Shown: positions 49,002 through 58,265, counted from the first letter of the stretch. The stretch is DNA of 64,000 nucleotides from Paracidovorax sp031843945 (GCF_031843945.1 NZ_JAVTJJ010000001.1:806001-870000), one strand, 5' to 3'. Numbers and translations: made by a program. Notes: generated from the letters alone by a model not told the origin.

Positions 49002-52000
49002 TTATCGCCTCTCCAGACTTAAGCTGGCACGAGGCCCCCACGAATCGCCAGATCCATCCACGCGAGGAGCGCCTACAAACAACCGATCCACCGTGACCGA
49101 GCGCTCTGCAAGATAGTCGCGTACCGCCACGCCGCGAGCGATCGCCAGGCTTCGCATGGCGTCAGCGGGCACCGGGATGTTGGCCAGCAACAAACTTTCC
49201 ATGTCGGACTGAGGCAAATCCTTCGCCATGCCGACAAGATTGCGCGGCTTGTTGATGTCTGCACGGCGATACGCTTCTTCGAGCAATTGGGGGTACTCGG
49301 CTTCACTCACGGGTGACACCTGCCCTGCGGCCTGCCCCGTTCGCGCGGCCATGCGGCGTTTCTCAGACTGCACCAGGTCTTGCAGGCGTTGCCGCTTCCA
49401 CCCTTCACGCTCTGCCTCCAGCGCCGCTTCGCCCACCACCGTCATGTTCAGCGCCGGGCGATCCGTCAGTGCCTGGGCCACTTTATCCAACCGGGCCTGC
49501 GCTTCGGGCTGCAGAGCGGCGCTACCGGGCGCGAACTCGACCACGCCCAGGTCTTCGGTGCCTCCGAACGCGCCCGCCAGCAGCGAGAACGGCGACGTGA
49601 TCGCCTTCATCACCAGATTGCCGATGACCCGCCAGATCACCGCGCCCAGACTGAACTGCGGGTCATTGAGCGAGCCACTGACAGGCAGATCCACATCGAT
49701 GACACCGTTGCGGTCGGCGAGCAGCGCCACCGCCAGCCGCACCGGCAGGCTGGCCGGCGCTCCTTCAACCGGGTCGCCGAAGGCCAGTTGACGCAGCACC
49801 AGTCGGTTGCTGGCCGTAAGCTCGCCACTGGGCAACACTTTGTAGTTCACGTCCATCGTCAGCTTGCCGCGCTCTATGCCATGCCCGGCATATTTCACGC
49901 TGTAAGGCGACAGTGGAGGAAGATCCAGATCGCGCATGCGGCCTTTGATGTCGAGCGCCAGCGGCTGGGCCAGCGGGTTGAGCTTGCCGACGATCTCGAC
50001 GGCGGCCGTGCCTTCCGCCTTGCCGCGCAACTCCAGATCGGCCATCTGTGCTTCACCGCCCTCGCCCGGCACGGCGGATGAGAATGCGCTCAAACGCCCA
50101 GCAAGCTCGGTGATGTCGGCGGAATAGTTCGGCTTCACGAACCGGTCCGAAAACTGCACGCTGCCCCCACTGAGGGTGATGGGACCGAAACGCAGAGTGG
50201 GCGCGTCGGCCGCGCGCGCAATGGCGTCGGGGCCTGAAGACTCAGCAGCGCCAGGCGCCGATGATGACGGCGCCGTGCCACTCACGTTCCCCGCTGGCGA
50301 GGCCGACGCCTTGACGACCTCCTGAAGATTGAGGCGCCCGTTTTCCTGCAGCACGACCCGGGCGAAAAAGTCAGTCAGCGACGTATCGCGCACTTCCAGC
50401 GACACCGGCTGGCCTGGCAGTGCGGTTATGTTCACGCCGCGCAAGCCCAAGGACTTCCAGCGAATCAGATCGCTGCGGCCACCACCGCCCACGACGGCCG
50501 TGGCGTCGGACGAGCTTGCGCCGTTGTTCACGCCAGCGTCCCGCACGCGAACCTCGTCGAACACCAGGTCGCCCTGCAAGGTGGTGGAAGCTCCGCGCTC
50601 TGCCTGAGCATGCCGCAAATTCCCCGAAAAGCCACCCTCGGCACGCGCGATACGCACGTTCAATCGGTCTGCAATATACGGCTCGATGGCCTGCAAAGGC
50701 AGACGGCTTGCCTGCACCTTGCCCTGCAACTCCAGCGGCGCCACACGCAAAGTACCCTCGTAACTCAAGCGACCCGGATCGAACCGGCCCGAGCCGACGC
50801 GCGCGGAAATGTCGAGAGCCGACAGCGGCGACGACCCCGCCTGCGCCAGGGGTGCGAAATCTCGCAAGCGCATTTGCAGTGAAGACAGGTCAATGGCCAC
50901 AGGCCTGCCCGCGGCCTCATCACGGAAGGCCAGCGCGCCACCCTCGACGACCGCCTCATTCAATTGCAGCGTCCAGGGTGCATTGGCGGCCGATGGGGCG
51001 GCAGGAGGTTTGGCCTGCGATGTTGGTGGCAGCGGCATCGATGCCGCAGGGCGTGGCGCCAGCCAGTCTTCAAAAGCCCAATGCCCCTGCGCATTGCGCG
51101 ATACCAAAGCACGCGGCTCAATCAGCGAAACGCGTCCTACGCTGGCTTCTCGCTGGTGCAGACGAATCCACGCGTCTTCCACCATCAGGTTCTGCAGATC
51201 GAGCAGGCGCCCCTTGCCGGGCTTGTTCATGCCGGCCTCGGCCAGCGTGGCGGCACAAGGCGAAGCTCCGTCACCACAAGCCAAAGCCACATCCCGGACA
51301 GACAGCTTTGCCACCTTCACCACCTGCGCCGGCCCATTCCAAGCCAGCCCCATATCCGCATCGACGGCGCCACTGAGCCGAGGCTGCAGATAAGCCTTCA
51401 AATAAGGCGCCGCAAGCTCGAGCGGCAAGGCTTGCACCGATAACGCGGCGGAGGCCGAGCTATCGGTAGCCTGCCCCGCCAGCGACAGCTGTGCCGCGGG
51501 GACGACTGCAGCCACATCACCCACCACTTGCGCGTCAGCCTGAAAGTGCAGCGGGCGCTGCAAGGGCCAGGCGATGTCGGAGCTGACCAGATGGACGCGG
51601 CGCGCCTCCCAACGGCCGCCACCCACACTGAGGTCGGTCCAGCCGACAAGGGCATCTTGGACGGACAGCCGGCTCACCTCAACACGCCAGGCACCGGCAG
51701 CAGCCGTCGTTGGAGGCGTTGCCGGGACTGCCGACGCGCCGTCGGACGCTGGAACCCAGCCTGGCAGGTCCAGCGCGCCGTCAGCACCGCGCCGGAACTC
51801 GGCGCGCAGGCCCGACCAGTCCACCGCACCCAGCCGAACCACTCGCTTGAGCGGCTGCACGTCGCGTAACTGCACGCGCAGCCTGTCGAACGCGACCACA
51901 TCCCGGTCTTGCCGATCCAGGAGCCGAGCCCCTTGAATGGCGGCGGAACCGGTGACAGAAATGGACGCCTGCTCGGCCTGCGCGTCCTGCTCGAACGACA

Positions 52001-52787
52001 GACGCAGATCGGCATCCAGCAGCCCTGACTGAAGCCGCAAGGGCACAGAAGCAGGCAGGTGTGCGGCAAAAGGGGCCAGGTCGAGCTGCCTGACCTGGAG
52101 ATGCACATCAGCGCGATGGCCGGCCGCGAAAGGTGTGGCCTGGGCGGTGGTCTCGAAAGCGCTGCCGTTGAGCTCGAACGCCAGCCTGGGGGTCACGGTG
52201 ATCTCACGGTGCACGGCCAAGGTGCTGAGAAAAGGCACCGCCAGGTTCAACTGGCGCACTGACTGGGTACGCCCCGCCGTACGGTCTTCGAAATCCATCG
52301 CGCCGCCGGCAAGCGTGATGTTGTAGAGAGCCACCCGCGCGGGTTCCGTGGAAGCAGGTGAAGGGGTGCTGCGAGCAGCCAGTCGCACAAGCACATCATC
52401 GATGTCGTAACGGCCGGGCGCCGTTTGGGCCCACCGAAAAACAGGCTCGTCGATCTGGATTGCATCAATGACCGGTGCCAGTCGCACCAGGGACTGCAGT
52501 TCCGCATCTATATAGAGACGCTTGATCTCCAGTTGGGGCGATGGCCCGGATGTGCGGGCTACCGCCACATCAAGCAGCGTGAGTTCCAGCGTCCAAGGCC
52601 GAAAATCCACTTCGCCTACCATGACTGCTCGACCTAGCAGATCTGAAACGCGTTTTTCCAACTGCGCCTTGACCACAATCGGAACCAGCCACCAGGCCAA
52701 CAGCCAAGTCAGCATGACCGCGCCGATGCTCCAAGCAAGCACGAGAGAGGCGCGTCGCGCACGATTGGAAGCGAATATGGATGACAA
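49002..52787 (-). CDS. Large DUF748 (AsmA/TamB-like) envelope protein
   Basis: About 1261 residues. An N-terminal membrane anchor (ASLVLAWSIGAVMLTWLLAWWL) is followed by a long periplasmic beta-rich region of DUF748 type, with repeated VAVARTSGPSPQLEIKRLYI-like strands and Ala/Pro-rich linkers. The C-terminal part has an OmpA-like segment, EFAPGSAALQPEAQARLDKV. Related AsmA-superfamily proteins form bridges for lipid transport between membranes; this role is inferred. The TTG at 52787 was chosen because the longer reading runs through an intrinsic terminator at 52861-52901; a further downstream start remains possible. Confidence 0.85.
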   Translation of the reverse strand: MSSIFASNRARRASLVLAWSIGAVMLTWLLAWWLVPIVVKAQLEKRVSDLLGRAVMVGEVDFRPWTLELTLLDVAVARTSGPSPQLEIKRLYIDAELQSLVRLAPVIDAIQIDEPVFRWAQTAPGRYDIDDVLVRLAARSTPSPASTEPARVALYNITLAGGAMDFEDRTAGRTQSVRQLNLAVPFLSTLAVHREITVTPRLAFELNGSAFETTAQATPFAAGHRADVHLQVRQLDLAPFAAHLPASVPLRLQSGLLDADLRLSFEQDAQAEQASISVTGSAAIQGARLLDRQDRDVVAFDRLRVQLRDVQPLKRVVRLGAVDWSGLRAEFRRGADGALDLPGWVPASDGASAVPATPPTTAAAGAWRVEVSRLSVQDALVGWTDLSVGGGRWEARRVHLVSSDIAWPLQRPLHFQADAQVVGDVAAVVPAAQLSLAGQATDSSASAALSVQALPLELAAPYLKAYLQPRLSGAVDADMGLAWNGPAQVVKVAKLSVRDVALACGDGASPCAATLAEAGMNKPGKGRLLDLQNLMVEDAWIRLHQREASVGRVSLIEPRALVSRNAQGHWAFEDWLAPRPAASMPLPPTSQAKPPAAPSAANAPWTLQLNEAVVEGGALAFRDEAAGRPVAIDLSSLQMRLRDFAPLAQAGSSPLSALDISARVGSGRFDPGRLSYEGTLRVAPLELQGKVQASRLPLQAIEPYIADRLNVRIARAEGGFSGNLRHAQAERGASTTLQGDLVFDEVRVRDAGVNNGASSSDATAVVGGGGRSDLIRWKSLGLRGVNITALPGQPVSLEVRDTSLTDFFARVVLQENGRLNLQEVVKASASPAGNVSGTAPSSSAPGAAESSGPDAIARAADAPTLRFGPITLSGGSVQFSDRFVKPNYSADITELAGRLSAFSSAVPGEGGEAQMADLELRGKAEGTAAVEIVGKLNPLAQPLALDIKGRMRDLDLPPLSPYSVKYAGHGIERGKLTMDVNYKVLPSGELTASNRLVLRQLAFGDPVEGAPASLPVRLAVALLADRNGVIDVDLPVSGSLNDPQFSLGAVIWRVIGNLVMKAITSPFSLLAGAFGGTEDLGVVEFAPGSAALQPEAQARLDKVAQALTDRPALNMTVVGEAALEAEREGWKRQRLQDLVQSEKRRMAARTGQAAGQVSPVSEAEYPQLLEEAYRRADINKPRNLVGMAKDLPQSDMESLLLANIPVPADAMRSLAIARGVAVRDYLAERSVTVDRLFVGAPRVDGSGDSWGPRASLSLERR

Positions 52788-52860
52788 GGGGCGAGACTTA
52801 TGGTGTGTACGAATTCGGCATTCCACCAGAAATCGCGCAACCGACCTTGTAAATAAAAGC

Positions 52861-52901
52861 AAAAAAGAAAGCCCGGTGGCGGACGAATCCAGCACCGGGC
52901 T
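52861..52901 (-). terminator. Intrinsic terminator upstream of the DUF748 gene
   Basis: Perfect 9-bp stem AGCCCGGTG/CACCGGGCT (52870-52878 with 52893-52901); on the minus strand it is followed by TTTCTTTTTT. No recognisable minus-strand gene precedes it, so it may end a small RNA or act as a leader attenuator. Confidence 0.8.
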
Positions 52902-53514
52902 TGACGGCCGACACAAAGGTCGTATGCCATCGATTTGCGTCCCCGAGTTGAACGTCGGTTCGGCAGAAGGCAAGGTATTGCCTTCAGGGTATGCCTCGTG
53001 AAAGCCCAGGTGTCACGCTCGGGGCACTGAATGCCGGTCGAGCAGGCTGCCAAGCTCCATTTGGCGGCGCCTGCAGGTGCAGGCAACGCCACCTTAGTCC
53101 GATGTGGCAGGCCCTGCAAATGGTTTATTCAATGACTTGAAGGCCACCGATTGCGAGACCGCCGAGCAGCGGAAAAGGTGTGACAAATCACACCGCAAAA
53201 AGCCTAGGGAAAACCCTTTAACAAACCTTGAAGACTGTACTTTTAAACAGTTTCTTTATACTTTTTCATTCTTACAATTGAATTTGTTAGTATTGACTTG
53301 GCATTTAGACCGCTCCTAGAATCCGCCAGCCCAAAAGATAGGGCTGGTTAAAAACCCAATTCCGCTGCCGAAACCGGCTAAGTCAGTTCGTTTGTCATGC
53401 CGCGCAAATGCGCACGACGCGAATTCGATGGCGTACCAATCCAGGCGAGAAGCCTGGCAAGCGTCCCTTGTTGTGAGGGCCGCTTCACAGGTCTCGACTC
53501 AGAAAGGAAGAGCT
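52902..53514. other. Long intergenic/leader region between DUF748 and lytic transglycosylase genes
   Basis: About 610 bp with no convincing protein gene. Seen in order: inverted repeat AAGGCAA/TTGCCTT (52968-52985); TGTGA-CAAA-TCACA dyad (53179-53192); an AT-rich tract (53200-53290); the promoter of the transglycosylase gene; and its roughly 185-nt leader with hairpins at 53326-53347 and 53441-53457. Confidence 0.6.
53293..53322 (+). promoter_or_regulatory. Promoter of the lytic transglycosylase gene
   Basis: -35 TTGACT (53293-53298) and -10 TAGAAT (53317-53322), 18 bp apart, behind an AT-rich UP-like region. The predicted transcript begins with a hairpin CCAGCCC/GGGCTGG (53326-53332 with 53341-53347). 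An FNR/CRP-like dyad TGTGA-N4-TCACA lies at 53179-53192. Confidence 0.65.
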
Positions 53515-54387
53515 ATGACAGCGTCAGGAACTTTGGTGGCCGGTGTGCGAACTTTCGCATCCGATGTCGCCGACGGCTTTCTTGAAATCACCCACAGCGG
53601 TTTCGCCCTCGTCGGGCTGACCGTGGCCTTCGTGGCCATCACCCTCACTGCAAGACCCGACTTGCGCGATGCCGGTGAAGAGCAATTGCGCGGCTGGCTG
53701 CAAGCGCGCCAAGTCGCCGTACTGGGCGCTCCAGTGGAGCCAGGTGCCAGCGAACGCGCTACCGCTAGCAACCCGAAGGATCTGCCCAAGGAACAGGCAG
53801 CTGTGGCCTACTGGCTCAGCAAGAAGTACCGCGTGGCTCCCGAGCCGCTGGCCGTGCTGGTGTCGGAGGCCTATGACATCGGCTCGCGTACCAAGCTCGA
53901 CCCGACGCTTATCCTGGCCATCATGGCGGTGGAGTCGAGCTTCAATCCCTTTGCGCAAAGCTCCGTGGGCGCTCAAGGGCTGATGCAGGTGATGACGCGC
54001 GTTCACACCGACAAGTACGACAACTTCGGCGGCCACTTTGCAGCGTTCGACCCCGTCTCGAATCTGCGCGTGGGAGTGAGGGTTCTGCAGGAGTGCATTA
54101 CCCGCGCCGGTTCGTTGGAAGGTGGCTTGCGGCACTACGTCGGTGCCGCCAATCTGGCGGACGACGGCGGCTACGCAGCCAAGGTGCTGGCTGAGCATTT
54201 CCGCCTGCGGCAGGTGGCTGGCGGCCGATCGGTGCCTCTGGTGCCAGCGCAGCCGGCATCGCCACCCATGCTGTCCACCAAGGCGCCCGCTTCGGCGGCC
54301 CCGGTCGTCGTGCCCACCACGACCACCGCCACGCCCGACTCTGCACCGACTGAAAAGGTCGCGCTGCTCTCCGGCGCGGAAAGCTGA
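53515..54387 (+). CDS. Membrane-anchored lytic transglycosylase (SLT domain)
   Basis: 290 residues: an N-terminal hydrophobic segment (about 28-46, SGFALVGLTVAFVAITLTA) anchors it to the inner membrane, and an SLT/lysozyme-like domain occupies about 115-240 (catalytic Glu in AVESSFNPFAQSSVGAQGLM). The C-terminal 50 residues are Pro/Ala/Thr-rich. It cleaves peptidoglycan glycan strands. The ATG at 53515 has an AAGGAAG ribosome site. The long, structured leader suggests post-transcriptional control. Confidence 0.9.
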   Translation: MTASGTLVAGVRTFASDVADGFLEITHSGFALVGLTVAFVAITLTARPDLRDAGEEQLRGWLQARQVAVLGAPVEPGASERATASNPKDLPKEQAAVAYWLSKKYRVAPEPLAVLVSEAYDIGSRTKLDPTLILAIMAVESSFNPFAQSSVGAQGLMQVMTRVHTDKYDNFGGHFAAFDPVSNLRVGVRVLQECITRAGSLEGGLRHYVGAANLADDGGYAAKVLAEHFRLRQVAGGRSVPLVPAQPASPPMLSTKAPASAAPVVVPTTTTATPDSAPTEKVALLSGAES

Positions 54388-54439
54388 ACGCAAGTCCTCT
54401 GCGCTGCCGGCTGCCAAGCAGGGCGCCGAGGTCAGCTAC

Positions 54440-54592
54440 ACTAGCAGGGCACGCGACTGGCGATAGGCGCGGCGACCTTTGCAGGCCGCCGCCGCTGACG
54501 TGGAATCCGGCAGGAGGCACCTCCTGTGAACCACTGGGAAGCGTGCCGCACCGATCCGTTCGCTGCGTTCAGCCGTTCGCCTGGGCAGCCCT
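54440..54592 (+). promoter_or_regulatory. ZTP (pfl) riboswitch upstream of glyA
   Basis: Conserved pfl blocks occur in order and spacing: GGGCACGCGACTGGCG (54447-54462), ACCACTGGGAAGCG, and CGCCTGGGCA (54578-54587). The variable hairpin CAGGAGG-CA-CCTCCTG lies between. The pfl motif senses the purine intermediate ZTP/ZMP and controls one-carbon and purine genes; glyA is a typical target. A hairpin CCCTTG-TTT-CAAGGG follows and may belong to the expression platform. Confidence 0.85.
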
Positions 54593-54629
54593 TGTTTCAA
54601 GGGACACAAGTTCATAGGACTGCCACGCC

Positions 54630-55874
54630 ATGTACCAACGCCATATTCTTGTCGAACAAGCCGATCCCGAAATCTGGGCGGCCATCCAGGCGGAAAACGT
54701 CCGCCAGGAAGAGCACATCGAGCTGATCGCCAGCGAAAACTACGCTTCGCCCGCCGTGATGGCTGCGCAAGGCTCGCAACTCACCAACAAGTACGCCGAA
54801 GGCTACCCAGGCAAGCGCTACTACGGCGGTTGCGAAAACGTGGACGTGGTTGAGCAGCTCGCCATTGACCGCGTCAAGAAGCTCTTCGGTGCCGACGCTG
54901 CCAACGTGCAGCCCAATTCCGGCTCGCAGGCCAATCAGGCCGTGCTGCTGGCGTTCGTCAAGCCGGGCGACACCATTCTGGGCATGAGCCTGGCCGAAGG
55001 CGGTCACCTGACGCACGGCATGCCGCTGAACATGAGCGGCAAGTGGTTCAACATCGTCTCCTACGGCCTGAACGACAAGGAAGAGATCGACTACGACGCG
55101 CTGGAGGCCAAGGCCCGTGAAGCCAAGCCCAAGCTGATCATCGCCGGCGCCTCGGCCTATGCCCTGCGCATCGACTTCGAACGCTTCGCCAAGATCGCCA
55201 AGGAAGTCGGCGCGATCTTCTGGGTGGACATTGCCCATTACGCCGGCCTGGTGGTGGCGGGTGAATACCCCAACCCCGTGCCGTTTGCCGATGTGGTCAC
55301 GTCCACCACACACAAGAGCCTGCGCGGCCCACGCGGCGGCATCATCCTGATGAAGGCCGAGCACGAGAAGGCGATCAACTCCGCCATATTCCCCGGCCTG
55401 CAAGGTGGCCCGCTGGAGCACGTCATTGCCGCCAAGGCCGTGGCCTTCAAGGAAGCGCTGACACCCGAATTCAAGACCTATCAGCAGCAAGTGGTGAAGA
55501 ACGCCAAGGTGTTCGCCGAGACGCTGATCGAGCGCGGCCTGCGCATCGTCAGCGGCCGTACTGAAAGCCACGTGATGCTGGTGGACCTGCGCGCCAAGGG
55601 CATCAACGGCAAGGAAGCCGAAGCGGCTCTGGGCCAGGCCCACATCACCATCAACAAGAACGCCATTCCGAACGATCCGGAAAAGCCGTTCGTGACCAGC
55701 GGCATCCGTGTGGGCACGCCCGCCATCACGACGCGCGGCTTCAAGGAAGAAGAAACCCGCATCACCGCGAACCTGCTGGCCGACGTGCTGGACAACCCGC
55801 GTGACGAGGCCAACCTGGCCGCAGTGCGTGCCAAGGTGCATGCGCTGACCAGCCGCTTCCCGGTCTACCGTTGA
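54630..55874 (+). CDS. glyA: Serine hydroxymethyltransferase
   Basis: PLP enzyme that interconverts serine and glycine and supplies methylene-tetrahydrofolate. 414 residues, typical length. The PLP lysine is K229 in TTHKSLRGPRGG; the folate-binding and active-site motifs YAEGYPGKRYYGG and EGGHLTHG are intact. Controlled by the ZTP riboswitch directly upstream, linking one-carbon supply to purine demand. nrdR follows 43 bp later on the same strand. Confidence 0.98.
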   Translation: MYQRHILVEQADPEIWAAIQAENVRQEEHIELIASENYASPAVMAAQGSQLTNKYAEGYPGKRYYGGCENVDVVEQLAIDRVKKLFGADAANVQPNSGSQANQAVLLAFVKPGDTILGMSLAEGGHLTHGMPLNMSGKWFNIVSYGLNDKEEIDYDALEAKAREAKPKLIIAGASAYALRIDFERFAKIAKEVGAIFWVDIAHYAGLVVAGEYPNPVPFADVVTSTTHKSLRGPRGGIILMKAEHEKAINSAIFPGLQGGPLEHVIAAKAVAFKEALTPEFKTYQQQVVKNAKVFAETLIERGLRIVSGRTESHVMLVDLRAKGINGKEAEAALGQAHITINKNAIPNDPEKPFVTSGIRVGTPAITTRGFKEEETRITANLLADVLDNPRDEANLAAVRAKVHALTSRFPVYR

Positions 55875-55917
55875 GCGCAGGCCTCGTTCGCCTTCGCAGG
55901 TACCGCAGGCACCTGCG

Positions 55918-56367
55918 ATGAAGTGCCCGTTCTGCAGCCACCATGAGACGCAGGTGGTGGAGACCCGCGTGGCCGAGGACGGTGAATTCGTGCGGCGCAG
56001 GCGCCAATGCGGCGCCTGCGAAAAACGGTTCACTACCTACGAAAAGCCGGAAGTCAACTTTCCCACCATCGTGAAAAAGGATGGGCGGCGGGTGGATTAC
56101 GACCGGGCCAAGCTGACGGGCTCGTTCACGCTGGCACTGCGCAAGCGGCCGGTAAGCACCACCCAGATCGACAGCGCCATCGAGCGCATCGAAGAAAAGC
56201 TGCTCAACCTGGGCCAGCGCGAGATCTTCTCCAACCGCATCGGTGAGCTGGTGATGCGCGAACTCAAGAAGCTCGACAAGGTGGCGTACATCCGCTTTGC
56301 GAGCGTCTACCGCAGCTTCGAAGACATCGACGAGTTCCGGGCCCTGGTGGACGAGGTGCGCAAGTAG
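55918..56367 (+). CDS. nrdR: Transcriptional repressor NrdR
   Basis: 149 residues: an N-terminal zinc ribbon (C3, C6, C31, C34) and an ATP-cone domain (VNFPTIVKKDGRRVDYDRAK). It represses ribonucleotide reductase genes in response to ATP/dATP. It lies 43 bp after glyA, a common Burkholderiales arrangement. An inverted repeat CGCAGGT/ACCTGCG abuts the ATG and would hide any ribosome site, so translation may depend on readthrough from glyA. Confidence 0.97.
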   Translation: MKCPFCSHHETQVVETRVAEDGEFVRRRRQCGACEKRFTTYEKPEVNFPTIVKKDGRRVDYDRAKLTGSFTLALRKRPVSTTQIDSAIERIEEKLLNLGQREIFSNRIGELVMRELKKLDKVAYIRFASVYRSFEDIDEFRALVDEVRK

Positions 56368-56421
56368 CCGGAGCCTTGGCGCCTGGAAGCCCAACCGGCT
56401 TTTGCTAGCGCACGACGCTAT

Positions 56422-56479
56422 GCTATTAATTTTATAGCTACTAGCGCTTACTACATAAGCGCTAGAGGCCAATTAGGCT
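56422..56479 (+). repeat. Interspersed repeat copy R9
   Basis: Near-consensus copy: GCTATTAATTTTATAGC, TACTAGCGCTTACTACATAA, GCGCTAGAGGCC. Located between the convergent nrdR and aroC genes. Confidence 0.92.
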
Positions 56480-56540
56480 TATAAAGCCAACCGAAGGCGG
56501 TTAGACCGGCGCCATGCCGGACCCTCCCCCGCCACCCACG

Positions 56541-57638
56541 TCAGAGAAACGAGGCCTTGATTGGCGGCACTTCCTGCACCACGTCGCCGCACTGGGCGCG
56601 ATGGCGCAGTGCATGCTCCATGAGCACCAGCGCCAGCAGCGCCTCGGCGATGGGTGCGGCACGGATGCCCACGCAGGGGTCGTGCCGGCCCTTGGTGATC
56701 ACCTCGGTGCTCTGGCCGTGCACGTCGATGGATTCACGCGGGCTGATGATGGAGCTGGTCGGCTTGATGGCAATGGTCGCCTCGATGTCCTGGCCGCTGC
56801 TGATGCCGCCCAGGATGCCGCCCGCGTTGTTGCTGGCAAAACCCTGGGGCGTGAGCGAGTCGCCGTGCGTGGTGCCGCGCTGCACCACGCTCGCAAATCC
56901 GGCGCCGATCTCTACCGCCTTGACCGCGTTCAGCCCCATCAGTGCGTGGGCGATGTCGGCATCCAGCTTGTCGTAGAGCGGCTCGCCCAACCCGACCGGC
57001 ACGCCCGTGGCCTGCACGCGGATGCGAGCACCGCACGAGTCGCCCGCCTTGCGCAGCGCGTCCATGTAGTCCTCCAGCGCCGACACGTCGGCCATGGGCG
57101 CGAAGAACGGGTTGTGGGGCACGTGGTCCCAGCTCTCGAATGGAATCTCCAGCTCGCCGATCTGCGTCATGCAGGCGCGAAAGCGTGTGCCGTACTTTTC
57201 TTCCAGCCACTTCTTGGCGACGGCGCCGGCGGCCACGGTGGGCGCCGTCAGCCGTGCGGACGAACGCCCGCCGCCGCGCGGGTCGCGAATGCCGAACTTG
57301 TGCCAGTAGGTGTAGTCGGCATGGCCCGGGCGAAAGCTCTGAGCGATGTTCGAATAGTCCTTGCTGCGCTGGTCGGTGTTTCGAATCAGCAGGGCGATGG
57401 GCGTGCCGGTGGTGCGGCCTTCGTACACGCCCGACAGGATCTCCACCGCGTCGGGTTCCGCGCGCTGGGTGACATGGCGGCTGGTGCCGGGGCGGCGGCG
57501 GTCGAGGTCAGCTTGGATGTCGGCCTCCGTCAACGCCATGCCCGGCGGGCAGCCGTCGATCACGCAGCCAATGGCCGGGCCGTGGGATTCACCGAAATTG
57601 GTGACTGCGAATAGGGATCCGATGGTGTTGCCGCTCAT
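56541..57638 (-). CDS. aroC: Chorismate synthase
   Basis: Last enzyme of the shikimate pathway; eliminates phosphate from EPSP using reduced FMN. 365 residues with all family signatures: GESHGPAIGCVIDGCPPGM near residue 17, the SGVYEGRTTGTPIALLI loop, RGGGRSSARLTA, and the C-terminal GGISSGQDIEATIAIKPTSS. Transcribed alone between two repeat copies. Confidence 0.98.
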   Translation of the reverse strand: MSGNTIGSLFAVTNFGESHGPAIGCVIDGCPPGMALTEADIQADLDRRRPGTSRHVTQRAEPDAVEILSGVYEGRTTGTPIALLIRNTDQRSKDYSNIAQSFRPGHADYTYWHKFGIRDPRGGGRSSARLTAPTVAAGAVAKKWLEEKYGTRFRACMTQIGELEIPFESWDHVPHNPFFAPMADVSALEDYMDALRKAGDSCGARIRVQATGVPVGLGEPLYDKLDADIAHALMGLNAVKAVEIGAGFASVVQRGTTHGDSLTPQGFASNNAGGILGGISSGQDIEATIAIKPTSSIISPRESIDVHGQSTEVITKGRHDPCVGIRAAPIAEALLALVLMEHALRHRAQCGDVVQEVPPIKASFL

Positions 57639-57715
57639 GGGCGGCGATTATCCCTGCAGACGCAGGCCCGGCCGGCCCCACTCCACAGGACGCTCCCACG
57701 CAGCAACTGGGCATC

Positions 57716-57769
57716 GCTATCAAAAAAATAGCTGCCAGCGCCCTACTGATGGGCGCTGGCAGCTGATTT
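57716..57769 (+). repeat. Interspersed repeat copy R10
   Basis: Copy with GCTATCAAAAAAATAGC, then GCCAGCGCCCTACTGATGGG and CGCTGGCAGC. The central inverted repeat is extended to GCTGCCAGCGCCC/GGGCGCTGGCAGC; the GGCC end is lost. It separates the CBS gene's 3' end from the aroC promoter region. Confidence 0.88.
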
Positions 57770-57800
57770 GATGCTGAAACTGGGGAAAGAAAGCAGTCGA

Positions 57801-58265
57801 TCAGGCCGCGGGGCGCGACTCTTGCGAATCTTCTTCGGGCCAGTCGCGGATGTAGGCCTTGAGCATCTGGTTCTCGAAGTTCTGGCTGTCCACCACGGCC
57901 TTGGCCACGTCGTAGAAGCTGATCACGCCCATCAGCATGCGCTGGTTCATGACCGGCATGTAGCGGGCGTGGCGGCCCAGCATCATGCGGCGGACTTCGT
58001 CCATGTCGGTTTCCAGGGTGCAGGTCAGCGGCGCGTCGTCCATGGCGGTGCGCACCAGCATCGTGCCCACGCTGCCGCCGTTTTTCACCGTCGCCTGGAT
58101 CACCTCGCGGAAAGTCAGCATGCCGACCAGGTCGCCGTGGTCCATCACCACCAGCGAGCCGATGTCCTTCTCGGCCATCACCTGCACCGCCTGCGCCAGC
58201 GGTTCGTCGGCCGTCACGGTATAGAGCGTGCTGCCTTTCACGCGAAGGATGTCACTGACTTTCAT
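57801..58265 (-). CDS. CBS domain protein
   Basis: 154 residues made of two CBS domains (about 5-60 and 75-135) with VMAEKDIGSLVVMDHGDLVG and ARYMPVMNQRMLMGVISFYD motifs. Such pairs bind adenosine nucleotides and usually regulate a partner. The gene is divergent from the metY-type gene. The ATG at 58265 begins the family-typical MKVSDIL; the longer reading runs into the divergent promoter. Confidence 0.9.
   Translation of the reverse strand: MKVSDILRVKGSTLYTVTADEPLAQAVQVMAEKDIGSLVVMDHGDLVGMLTFREVIQATVKNGGSVGTMLVRTAMDDAPLTCTLETDMDEVRRMMLGRHARYMPVMNQRMLMGVISFYDVAKAVVDSQNFENQMLKAYIRDWPEEDSQESRPAA

Noticed and set aside
52709..53119. 136-codon minus-strand ORF upstream of DUF748
   Set aside because: It crosses an intrinsic terminator and has no domain or ribosome site.
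53326..53514. c-di-AMP (ydaO) or c-di-GMP riboswitch ahead of the lytic transglycosylase
   Set aside because: The diagnostic conserved blocks of either class could not be found; reported only as an unidentified structured leader.
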